Source: UBA5336 sp964625835 (GTDB lineage: Bacteria > Pseudomonadota > Alphaproteobacteria > Caulobacterales > Hyphomonadaceae). Taken from it: a DNA stretch of 21,833 bases. Numbering within the stretch: the first letter of the stretch is position 1; every line of letters starts with the position of its first letter. Where the stretch lies: the NCBI GenBank assembly GCA_964625835.1, contig CAZVES010000025.1, forward strand, positions 1-21,833. Reading direction: 5' to 3'. Below, piece by piece: positions 15,807-21,833 of this stretch. The notes beneath the pieces are model-generated. The model saw only the letters and a list, made by a program, of their open reading frames with translations. It did no database searches and was not told the origin of the DNA. A program made the translations under genes and the position numbers.

Positions 15807-16607
15807 TCAGTAGGCACCGCGTTTCAGCAGGATGGCGGGGATCGACTTCACGAGAATGTAGATGTCCAGAAAGATCGAGCGGCGCAGGGCATAGTCCACG
15901 TCCAGTGCGACCCGTTCTTCATAGGTGGTGTCGTTGCGGCCATTGATCTGCCAGAGGCCGATCACCCCAGGGCGCACCGAGTCATAGTGTTCGATGTCGC
16001 TGCCATACCGGCGCACTTCATCTTCGATGATCGGACGTGGTCCGACCACGGACATGTCGCCACGTATGATGTTCCACAGTTGCGGCAGCTCATCGAGGCT
16101 CGTGCGGCGGAGAAGTCCGCCCCGGCGCGTGATTCGCGGATCGTCCTTGAGCTTCTGGGTTTCTTCCCATTCCTTAAACAGCTCCGGGTCACTGGCGAGG
16201 AGGCGTTCCAGACGCTCTTGGGCGTCCACGACCATCGTGCGGAATTTGTAGCAGGTGAAGGGCTTTCCGTCCTTGCCGCGCCGGGTCTGCTTGAACAGGA
16301 TTGGCCCCTTGTCATCCTTGCGGATGATCAGTGCCAGAACGATCAGTGCGGGCAGCAGGAAAATGGCCAGCGGAATGGCCAGGACGAGGTCCATGGCGCG
16401 TTTCAGCGTGTCTGAAGGTTGCGTGTTGCGACGGCGTTTGCCGCTCGTCGTGTGATCGCCCGCCGCACTCAGCGGCATGGCGTCCTCTTCGTGAGCGACC
16501 GATTCGTGTGTCGAAGTGTCTGTGAGCATGAGGCTCGGTCCCAGTCCCGATTCAATCCGTTTGATGTCTTCCCAAACAAGAACCGCGCCAGACTCTGAAT
16601 TACGCAC
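15807..16607 (-). CDS. Polyprenyl-phosphate sugar-1-phosphate transferase, ExoY/WbaP-like
   Basis: This 266-residue bacterial sugar transferase has a variable polar N-terminus (1-66), a hydrophobic anchor (about 72-95) and the phosphoglycosyl transferase core. The core includes GPILFKQTRRG (101-111), YKFRTM (120-125), RRTSLDELPQLWNII with the D172-E173 catalytic pair, and SVVGPRP (186-192). RPGVIGLWQINGRN lies at 212-225. It transfers a sugar phosphate from a UDP-sugar to undecaprenyl phosphate, the first step of EPS synthesis. GTG 16607 is chosen for its AAGGGG site 6 nt upstream; an upstream TTG would add 13 residues. It is convergent with the ExoA-like gene and lies downstream of hfaD on the same strand, after a 376-bp gap that suggests its own promoter. 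Confidence 0.93.
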   Translation of the reverse strand: MRNSESGAVLVWEDIKRIESGLGPSLMLTDTSTHESVAHEEDAMPLSAAGDHTTSGKRRRNTQPSDTLKRAMDLVLAIPLAIFLLPALIVLALIIRKDDKGPILFKQTRRGKDGKPFTCYKFRTMVVDAQERLERLLASDPELFKEWEETQKLKDDPRITRRGGLLRRTSLDELPQLWNIIRGDMSVVGPRPIIEDEVRRYGSDIEHYDSVRPGVIGLWQINGRNDTTYEERVALDVDYALRRSIFLDIYILVKSIPAILLKRGAY

Positions 16608-16983
16608 ACCAGTCCCCTTCTCGGCACTCAAACGCTGGTTCCCCAAAGGGTCTGCACCCCGTTTCTCCCATGCTCAGTGAAGGCGAGGGGAGTGAAACCA
16701 GCGCGCAAAAACTCTGCACGCCGAAGCCGTGATTACGAAACCGTTAATACATGCCAGTCTGGCCAATACGAGCGCTTTCCCCTCGGGCGCGAATTTCTGT
16801 CCGTATCCGTCGCGATGTGCCCTTTTCAGTTGCATCCGGGCCCCGGGGTGCCTGGTCTGCGGGCTTTTTGCGCCCAGGTTCAGCCCGAATGGAAGAGCCC
16901 CCGGCGCGCGGGCCAGGGGCTCTCAGGAGAGGTGCGCTTGAAACGAGGGGGATAGCACCTCCCCCCAAGGGCCACCACGAGGA
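16608..16983. promoter_or_regulatory. 376-bp region between hfaD and the ExoY-like gene
   Basis: I see no convincing gene here. Near the ExoY-like gene there is TTAC-N7-TTAA at 16733-16747, one base away from the TTAA-N7-TTAA binding pattern of the cell-cycle regulator CtrA. Near hfaD there are strong hairpins (listed separately). The minus-strand promoter of the ExoY-like gene probably lies around 16620-16760, but no clear -35/-10 pair stands out. Confidence 0.4.
16894..16965 (-). terminator. Hairpins downstream of hfaD
   Basis: GGGGGA/TCCCCC (16947-16965) and the perfect 8-bp AGAGCCCC/GGGGCTCT stem (16894-16923) follow the hfaD stop within 20-90 nt. Neither has a proper T-tract on the minus strand, so termination is likely but not certain. 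A further GGCCAC/GTGGCC stem spans the hfaD stop codon (16970-16992). Confidence 0.4.
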
Positions 16984-18255
16984 CTAGTGGCCGCTTGACT
17001 GGTAGGTGGCAGAGTTGCCGATGGCTGTCGCCGAGCCGATGAGGGCGCCGGCCTGTGTGGTGCGCATGGTGCCGGTGGCGATGATGTTGGCCGAGTTGAA
17101 CTGGTTTGTCGTGCCCGAAACTGTGGCCTGGCCGCAGGTCACGCAGAGCGCTGCTGTTGCAGTGTTCCCGATGGCGACAGACGACAGTTGCGCCACGCCG
17201 CCCGACATGGACGCGCCATCAAAGCGGGCCTGCGAGGTGACATCTGCAAAGTTGGACTGGATCGCGTACAAACCGGTGTCGGAGCCTACATTGGTGATCG
17301 CCGCGGAGTTGCCCACGCCATAGGCCGATGCTGCTGCGTGTCCGCTGAAATCGCCGAGATCCACGACGGTGCGCGCGCGCACTTCGCTTTCATTGCCCTG
17401 GTAGAGTTCAGAACCGTCCCGGCCAAGGGTCGCGTAGCCGAATTCATTGTTCAGCAGGTAGGAGTTGCCGGCCGCTGTTGTGGCGGCCACGACCGTTCCG
17501 GCTGTTTCCATCTCGATTTCGCTGTAGCTTTCGATCGTTTCGCCGGCTGCGGTGGTCTGGACTGCGCCCTGGATGGCCGTGGTGGTGTAGCCCTGAGAAT
17601 TGATCGTGTTGCCGCCGGCGGTCGTCACAAGACTGGCCTGGCCACTGCTGTGGTCAATTTCGGCAAGCGTCTTGGCCTTCACCGAGCCTTCCGAGCTCTG
17701 GGTCTGGAAGGCGTGGTTGTTTCCATACTCGCCACTCGTGGTGGCCACGTTGGCGATGCCGGTGGTGGCTGCCGAGACATTGGCCGCACTGTCCAGTTCG
17801 ATCATGGATTTCGCCATGACATCGCCGGTCATCACCTGGTGGGACTGGGTCGCCCCGTTGCCCATCCAGGTGCCCGCCGTTGAGGCGTTTCCATAGGCCG
17901 TGGCGGTGGTGAGTGCCGTGCCGGCCACGTCGGCGCCGTCGAGGCGCGCGGCCGCTTTGACAGATCCGTGCATCGTCTGGTTGGCGTCATAGTCGAGGTC
18001 TCCGGTTGCCACGAGGCCTGCAGCGGTGTTGCCAACGGTGGTCGCACTGGCGGCAGCGTCGGTGGCGTGTTGTTCGACGTGGACCTCCATGCTCGACCAG
18101 AGGTCGCCGGACTGGATCTGGTCGATGACAATCCGGGACTGCGGGGCAGTGCCGTCAACGGCGCAGGGGTCGCAGGGGTCTTCTGCAAGGGCAGGGCCCG
18201 AGAAAAGGAGGGCTGCCAGGCCTGTTCCTGCAAGGGTTTTCTTCATGATGGACAT
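16984..18255 (-). CDS. hfaD: Holdfast anchor protein HfaD-like repeat adhesin
   Basis: This 423-residue secreted protein has a signal peptide (about 1-24, ending ALA). The rest is about eight degenerate repeats of 45-52 residues, each ending in a block like A-T-A-x-G-N-[ST]-A (for example TTVGNTA, AYGNAST, GVGNSAA, AIGNTAT, AIGNSAT). The composition is very rich in Ala, Thr, Gly and Ser, fitting a beta-solenoid. The only four cysteines form CxxC pairs at 28/31 and 371/374, at the two ends of the repeat region. In Caulobacter crescentus HfaD works with HfaA and HfaB to hold the holdfast polysaccharide on the stalked pole. The call rests on operon order and architecture as well as sequence style. 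AAGGAGG lies 7 nt before the ATG, and hfaB ends 33 bp upstream. Confidence 0.8.
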   Translation of the reverse strand: MSIMKKTLAGTGLAALLFSGPALAEDPCDPCAVDGTAPQSRIVIDQIQSGDLWSSMEVHVEQHATDAAASATTVGNTAAGLVATGDLDYDANQTMHGSVKAAARLDGADVAGTALTTATAYGNASTAGTWMGNGATQSHQVMTGDVMAKSMIELDSAANVSAATTGIANVATTSGEYGNNHAFQTQSSEGSVKAKTLAEIDHSSGQASLVTTAGGNTINSQGYTTTAIQGAVQTTAAGETIESYSEIEMETAGTVVAATTAAGNSYLLNNEFGYATLGRDGSELYQGNESEVRARTVVDLGDFSGHAAASAYGVGNSAAITNVGSDTGLYAIQSNFADVTSQARFDGASMSGGVAQLSSVAIGNTATAALCVTCGQATVSGTTNQFNSANIIATGTMRTTQAGALIGSATAIGNSATYQSSGH

Positions 18256-18288
18256 GGTGTGTCCTCCTTCTCTCGATCCTGTTCCGGC

Positions 18289-19290
18289 CTAGCTGCGTCC
18301 GCGCAGCTCAGGCTCGCGCCGGTCGTTCCAGCGGCTCACTGACCCGCGGGAGTTGGCGTTGTTCTCTTCCAGCGTGTTGTAGACAGGGCGGAAATCGCCC
18401 GTGATGCCGTTCGTAGACGCGATCGCCTGGACGTCGTCGCAGACCTCAGCGCCCGGGGCGCCGTAGAGGTTGGCCATCATTTCAAGGACGGCCCGCTCCA
18501 CTGTGGAGCGCACGGCCAGTTGGATCGGCTCCTGGGCGCGCTCGCCGATGCCGATGTCAAAAACATTGCCATTGGCGAAATCGAAGACACCGGCCGACAG
18601 CTCGCGACCGATGATCTGCTTCTGGTAGGAGATCACGTCGACCACTTCGAGGCTTTCGGTCTCGACCATGCGCAGGTCCAGGGCGACGTTGATGACGAAT
18701 AGCTTTCCGCCAAGGGTGCCCTTGGTGTCGGTCGCATCCAGGTCGCCGGCAAAGGCGTCCGCGCCAACCGAGCGGATGTTGTAGTTCAGCTCGGTGATGC
18801 CGCCGACGATGTAATAGTCAGACCCCGGAATGGATCCGGCCGTGATCTGGCGGAACTGGGCGTTGGATGCGTCCTCGCCGATCAGGCGATTGTTCGCATA
18901 CTTCAGTTCCAGTTCGGATACGGATGTATCGAACCGCTCGACCAGGCGCGCGCCGGCCTTGGCCAGGGCAGAGATCGCCATGAGTGAGGCGCCCTGGGTC
19001 ACGCGGCGGCCGCCTTCAATATCTGCCTTGCCGGTATAGTCCAGGATGCGGCCGACGGCGATGCGTGGCGGTGTGATCCGGTTGGCGCGGGAGTAGTGGC
19101 CCATGCAGACCAGAGCCTCGGAATAGGGCGTCGGGTTCGCCGTCACCGGCGCGTTGCCAATGGGAGATGCGTAAAGGCCGCTCTGTCCGGCGATGGGCGA
19201 GACGCACCCCGTCAGGGCCATGGCACCGGCGATGGCCGCGACCGAGGCTTTCAGGCGACGGGCGCGCGAGGTGAAGATGGACTTAGTCAT
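18289..19290 (-). CDS. hfaB: Holdfast anchor secretion lipoprotein HfaB (CsgG family)
   Basis: This 333-residue protein has a lipoprotein signal with lipobox ALTGC (C29) and then a CsgG-type core. Conserved stretches include PPRIAVGRILDYTGK, the DYYIVGGITELNYN segment, and a long run with VALDLRMVETESLEVVDVISYQKQIIGRELSAG, the pattern of CsgG/HfaB proteins. CsgG forms an outer-membrane pore that secretes curli subunits; HfaB in Caulobacter stabilises and secretes HfaA and HfaD. The C-terminal ~60 residues after the CsgG core are polar. The start overlaps the hfaA stop (ATGACTAA), so translation is probably coupled. Confidence 0.88.
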   Translation of the reverse strand: MTKSIFTSRARRLKASVAAIAGAMALTGCVSPIAGQSGLYASPIGNAPVTANPTPYSEALVCMGHYSRANRITPPRIAVGRILDYTGKADIEGGRRVTQGASLMAISALAKAGARLVERFDTSVSELELKYANNRLIGEDASNAQFRQITAGSIPGSDYYIVGGITELNYNIRSVGADAFAGDLDATDTKGTLGGKLFVINVALDLRMVETESLEVVDVISYQKQIIGRELSAGVFDFANGNVFDIGIGERAQEPIQLAVRSTVERAVLEMMANLYGAPGAEVCDDVQAIASTNGITGDFRPVYNTLEENNANSRGSVSRWNDRREPELRGRS

Positions 19291-19702
19291 TGAGGTCGAG
19301 CTCCCCGTTCAGCGAAACCGTTTGGTCGCCATTGTTAATCTGTGTCGAGTCGATGATGATCGTGTTGTACGACCCGTTGGTGATCACATTGAGCTGGTTG
19401 CCCACGGCATTGCCGGTGGAGCCGAGGAGGCCAGAGGCTCCTGCGGTCTGGCCCCAGCCGGTGTTGAGCCCGAGACCGAGGCCGGAGCCGCCTTCGATGA
19501 GGCCGTTGACGACGAGCCGGTTGCCATTGGCATCGCGCGTTCCCGCATGGAAGGGGCGGCTTTCCTCGCCATAGCCGTATCCATAGGGACGTTCGAATTC
19601 GCTGAGATAGCCGGCTTCCTGTGCGGTTGCGGCCAGTGGTGCGACGCCCAGGCCGATGCCGAACAAGGCTCCGGTCAGAAAGGTTCGCGTGGTGACGTTC
19701 AT
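19283..19702 (-). CDS. hfaA: Holdfast anchor protein HfaA (curlin-like subunit)
   Basis: This 139-residue protein has a signal peptide (about 1-27, ending ATA). A Tyr/Gly-rich segment (GYGYG) follows, then a Gly/Asn-rich C-terminal half with curlin-type spacing: GNRLVVNG, GNQLNVITNG, and GSYNTIIIDSTQINNG, which follow the GxxNxxxxxxQxxxG rhythm of CsgA repeats. In Caulobacter HfaA is a cell-surface, amyloid-like component of the holdfast anchor, exported by HfaB. It is the first gene of the operon, with GGGGAT upstream of the ATG and a sigma-54 promoter match about 40 nt upstream. The length is close to that of Caulobacter HfaA. Confidence 0.82.
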   Translation of the reverse strand: MNVTTRTFLTGALFGIGLGVAPLAATAQEAGYLSEFERPYGYGYGEESRPFHAGTRDANGNRLVVNGLIEGGSGLGLGLNTGWGQTAGASGLLGSTGNAVGNQLNVITNGSYNTIIIDSTQINNGDQTVSLNGELDLND

Positions 19703-19742
19703 GAGCTTATCCCCGCTCGCTTTGTGTTACGGCGGAGGGGAG

Positions 19743-19759
19743 TGCAACGTGTGTGCCAA
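19743..19759 (-). promoter_or_regulatory. Sigma-54 (RpoN) promoter of the hfaABD operon
   Basis: On the minus strand the sequence is TTGGCAC-N5-TTGCA, matching the RpoN consensus at both the -24 (GG) and -12 (GC) elements with exact spacing. The -12 GC lies about 42 nt before the hfaA ATG, which would leave a leader of about 30 nt. No sigma-70-like promoter stands out nearby. Confidence 0.75.
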
Positions 19760-19971
19760 GTTTTCCCGTGTCAGGGTGATGGTTCGTTAAGGCTCCCCTG
19801 TGCGGGGAATGCAATTTTTGGCATCAGGCAGGCCGTTTTCGCCGGCTCTGTGTTCCAGATCGGTGCAGTGTTTGGTTAATCCCGGCAGAGGGGGCCGACA
19901 TTTCCCGGGGCGGGCCTATGTAAGTCGGGCTTTGGCCAGTCGCCCGGCGACACCTTCTTGGAAAGACACAG
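19760..19971. promoter_or_regulatory. Upstream region shared by hfaA and the rhomboid gene
   Basis: This region between divergent genes contains GTTAA-bearing sites: TTAACCAA (minus strand, 19872-19879) differs by one base from the CtrA half-site TTAACCAT, and a second TTAA lies at 19787-19790. They sit about 30-130 bp upstream of the sigma-54 promoter, where an RpoN enhancer protein or a repressor could bind. I saw no confident rhomboid promoter. Confidence 0.35.
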
Positions 19972-20634
19972 ATGCAGCCCCAACCGAAATCCAGGCCCAC
20001 CGCGCCTTTCTTCACCGCGCCCGGCATCGTGGTCTGGGTGTGTGCGGCGCTTGTCCTCGCCCATGGCCTGAGGCTTGTTGTTCCCTATGAGTGGCAGAAC
20101 GCGGCCTTCTACTGGCTGGCCCTGATCCCGGCCCGGCTCGACATCATGCTCGAAGGCGGAGGGCGCGACTCCTATGGCCTGCTCAGTTTTCCTCTCGCGG
20201 TGTTTGGCCATGTCCTCCTGCATGGCGACTGGATGCATGTGCTCCTGAATGCCGGGATGCTATTGGCGCTGGGTGCGCCTGTGGTCAGGCGCCAGTCCGG
20301 CCCGCGCTTCATACTGATCTTCCTTCTGGCGGCGGGCGCCGGCGCGGTGGCCTTCTTTCTGCTGCGCCCGCCCGACGGGGCGCCGGCCATCGGCGCGTCT
20401 GGCGGCGTTTCGGGCATATTGGCGGCCGCCTTCCTGATCATGGCGGGGCCGAGGGCGGGGTGGCCGGAACTGGTGTCACGGTCGTTTCTGCAGACCAGTG
20501 CCGCCTTTGCCCTGCTCAATCTTGCGATCGGTCTGTTCGGGCCGCAGATGTTCGGGGCCGCTGTGGCGTGGGATGCCCATATGGGAGGATACATTGCCGG
20601 GGCCCTCGCCATGGCGGCCCTGTCGCGAAGGTGA
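19972..20634 (+). CDS. Rhomboid family intramembrane serine protease
   Basis: This 220-residue protein has about six TM helices. The rhomboid signatures are all present: HxxxN (H89, N93) in helix 2, the GASGG serine motif with catalytic S143 in helix 4, and H203 in AHMGGYIAG (HxxGxxxG) in helix 6, giving the Ser-His dyad in the membrane. Rhomboids cleave single-TM substrates near their membrane entry. The gene starts at ATG 19972 with GGAAAG upstream and is divergent from hfaA. Nothing in the sequence names a substrate. Confidence 0.93.
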   Translation: MQPQPKSRPTAPFFTAPGIVVWVCAALVLAHGLRLVVPYEWQNAAFYWLALIPARLDIMLEGGGRDSYGLLSFPLAVFGHVLLHGDWMHVLLNAGMLLALGAPVVRRQSGPRFILIFLLAAGAGAVAFFLLRPPDGAPAIGASGGVSGILAAAFLIMAGPRAGWPELVSRSFLQTSAAFALLNLAIGLFGPQMFGAAVAWDAHMGGYIAGALAMAALSRR

Positions 20635-20749
20635 TTTCGATGGCCAGCAGGTGAGCCACGGCAGGATTTATGCTAGCCTGCAACACAGACCCACGTGGGG
20701 GCGAAAGTCCTGCACACAAAAAAGGGGCGACCAGTCGGGAGGGTTTTCC

Positions 20750-21178
20750 ATGATCATCGAACAGATTCTCAACTCGAAAGGCCGGGCAGTGACAACGGTC
20801 GCCGATCGCGCCCGCCTTCGCGATGCGGCTCGGTTGCTGGATGATGCACGCATAGGCGCGGTGGTTGCCATCGCTGATGATGGCGGCGTGACCGGGGTCC
20901 TGTCGGAGCGCGATGTGGTGCGCCAGGTCGCGCGCCAGGGGCAGGCGGCTCTGGAGATGGCGGTGTCGGGTGCAATGACCCGGGTGGTGATCACGGCCAC
21001 GCCGCTCGATACGCTTGACGACTGCCTGGCCACCATGACCGACCGCCGGATCCGCCATCTGCCGGTGCTCAACAGCGGCGCGCTGGAGGGCATCATCTCG
21101 ATCGGCGACCTGGTGAAGTGGAAAATTGCCGAGACCGAGGCAGAAGCGGAATCCCTGAAGTCCTACCTCGCCTCCTGA
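20750..21178 (+). CDS. Two-CBS-domain protein
   Basis: This small cytoplasmic protein of 142 residues is made of a CBS pair. CBS1 spans about residues 10-60, ending GVLSERDVVRQV. CBS2 spans about 76-126, with RRIRHLPVLNSGALEGIISIGDLVKW, the classical end of a CBS2 domain. CBS pairs bind adenine nucleotides and act as energy or ligand sensors; the lone form in alphaproteobacteria has no known partner. ATG 20750 has GGGAGGG 6 nt upstream; the long frame upstream of it is not coding. It lies 115 bp after the rhomboid gene and may have its own promoter (TATGCT near 20670). Confidence 0.92.
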   Translation: MIIEQILNSKGRAVTTVADRARLRDAARLLDDARIGAVVAIADDGGVTGVLSERDVVRQVARQGQAALEMAVSGAMTRVVITATPLDTLDDCLATMTDRRIRHLPVLNSGALEGIISIGDLVKWKIAETEAEAESLKSYLAS

Positions 21179-21183
21179 AGGCG

Positions 21184-21200
21184 CGCCGCTAAGGGCGGCG
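21184..21200 (+). terminator. Hairpin after the CBS gene
   Basis: CGCCGC (21184-21189) pairs with GCGGCG (21195-21200) across a 5-nt loop, starting 5 nt after the CBS stop codon. There is no T-tract, so it is a weak terminator candidate separating the gene from the rRNA promoters. Confidence 0.4.
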
Positions 21201-21252
21201 GAAAGGTAGTCGTGGAAAACGCATCGATTTCGAGATTTTCCCACGATGGGTG

Positions 21253-21292
21253 AAAAAAGGGCTTGCGCCGGACGGCAAATACGAACTATATA
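21253..21292 (+). promoter_or_regulatory. rRNA promoter P1
   Basis: TTGCGC (21263-21268) and TATATA (21287-21292) are 18 bp apart, with an A-tract AAAAAAGG (21253-21260) directly upstream of the -35 box like an UP element. It lies about 500 bp before the 16S gene. Confidence 0.65.
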
Positions 21293-21410
21293 CGCGGCTC
21301 ACCGGAAACGCCTGAAACTGTTCGGGCCGGGTTGCTCGGCTCCGCATGACAGTTCTTGTGTCCCAGAATCCGGAAATCCGGTTGGTAAATCGGCTTTCTG
21401 TAGGGATCGC

Positions 21411-21450
21411 AAAAAAGGTTGTTGACGTGGAAAACAGCGGCCCATATAAG
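21411..21450 (+). promoter_or_regulatory. rRNA promoter P2
   Basis: TTGACG (21422-21427) and TATAAG (21445-21450) have the ideal 17-bp spacing. The same AAAAAAGG element (21411-21418) precedes the -35 box. This is the best sigma-70 promoter in the window and faces the 16S gene about 340 bp downstream. Confidence 0.8.
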
Positions 21451-21510
21451 CCGCGACTTCGCCGAGACGGGAAGCTTCTTCCCAGATCGGTGTAAGGGCT
21501 CCGGCCCGGC

Positions 21511-21787
21511 TGTTTGACATTGTAAGAGAATGGAAGAGAAACGCAGGCGGCGTGATTGCTTGCGGACCCATCAACGCCCCTCGGGGCGGGGTCCACACGA
21601 TCACGACGGATGCGTTTCAGGAAACTCCTTTATCGCTTCATGAGAGCTGAACCCTCTCATGTGAGTGTCCGAGGCGCCAGGCTTGCCTGTAGCCAAGGAA
21701 AAAGGGGTTCCCGTCAAAACGCAAACTTATGCTTTATAGCAATCGAGTGCCCCGGACTTTCCTCCGGGGTCCAATGTCGGATCAACT
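21511..21787 (+). promoter_or_regulatory. 16S rRNA leader with hairpins and probable antitermination/processing signals
   Basis: The segment TTTGACATTGTAAGAG (from 21513) followed by GGAAGAGAAACGC resembles a block commonly found before alphaproteobacterial 16S genes, possibly a boxA-type antitermination region. Three hairpins follow. The first is a two-part stem at 21564-21594 (GGACCC/GGGTCC enclosing CGCCC/GGGCG). The second is CATGAGAG/CTCTCATG at 21639-21661. The third is CCCCGGA/TCCGGGG at 21750-21769. They probably help fold and process the pre-rRNA. No protein-coding gene is supported here. Confidence 0.5.
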
Positions 21788-21833
21788 CAACCTGAGAGTT
21801 TGATTCTGGCTCAGAACGAACGCTGGCGGCAGG
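21788..21833 (+). rRNA. rrs: 16S ribosomal RNA, 5' end (partial)
   Basis: The universal 16S 5' motif AGAGTTTGATTCTGGCTCAG begins at 21795 and continues with the alphaproteobacterial GAACGAACGCTGGCGGC. The mature 5' end is placed near 21788 by alignment to Escherichia coli position 1. The rest of the gene lies outside the window. The 27F primer site has T at one position where C is usual. Confidence 0.95.

Noticed and set aside
16677..16987. Short overlapping ORFs in the hfaD-ExoY gap
   Set aside because: All are short, have no good ribosome site or motif, and overlap each other and hairpins.
21189..21795. ORFs in the rRNA leader
   Set aside because: The region is better explained by two promoters and structured pre-rRNA; the frames lack motifs.
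1..21833. Search for CRISPR arrays, insertion sequences, integrases, tRNAs and phage genes
   Set aside because: No direct-repeat array, transposase motif, tRNA-like fold or phage signature was seen by eye on either strand.

Overview
The window looks like chromosomal DNA of a high-GC, prosthecate-type alphaproteobacterium of the Caulobacterales/Maricaulales (Hyphomonadaceae, Maricaulis, Oceanicaulis kind). The basis is an alphaproteobacterial 16S rRNA 5' end at the right edge, a holdfast-anchor operon of the hfaABD type, and Sinorhizobium-like exo polysaccharide genes. I see no tRNA, CRISPR array, insertion sequence, integrase or phage gene.

Layout. (1) 1-2991, minus strand: a glycosyltransferase 2/GtrA fusion, a stand-alone GtrA membrane protein and an FAD-dependent oxidoreductase cut by the window edge, probably a lipid-linked sugar transfer set. 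(2) 3220-15751, plus strand: an exopolysaccharide (EPS) synthesis and export locus. In order it holds a GT2 glycosyltransferase, a PPP-family phosphatase, an OPX export lipoprotein, a terminator, an outer-membrane beta-barrel protein, a Wzz/tyrosine autokinase, a GH16 glycanase lipoprotein, an ExoL-like glycosyltransferase, a Wzy/ExoQ-like polymerase, a second GT2 and an ExoA-like GT2. The last is preceded by a short leader ORF containing a terminator-like hairpin. A small single-TM protein lies on the minus strand before the ExoA-like gene. (3) 15807-16607, minus strand: the ExoY-like phosphoglycosyl transferase that would start the repeat unit. (4) 16984-19702, minus strand: hfaA-hfaB-hfaD (curlin-like subunit, CsgG-like secretion lipoprotein, repeat adhesin), behind an excellent match to a sigma-54 promoter. 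(5) 19972-21178, plus strand: a rhomboid protease and a two-CBS-domain protein. (6) 21179-21833: a ribosomal RNA promoter/leader region with two tandem promoters and several hairpins, then the first ~46 nt of 16S rRNA.

How it fits together: the ExoY-like enzyme loads the first sugar on undecaprenyl phosphate, the GTs extend it, the ExoQ-like protein polymerises, and the Wzz-kinase, OPX lipoprotein and beta-barrel export the chain. The GH16 enzyme trims it, and the phosphatase may oppose the kinase. No Wzx flippase is in the window. Because the Hfa proteins anchor an adhesive polysaccharide to the cell pole in Caulobacter, their adjacency to a nearly complete EPS pathway suggests, as inference only, that this locus makes or modifies a surface-adhesion polysaccharide.
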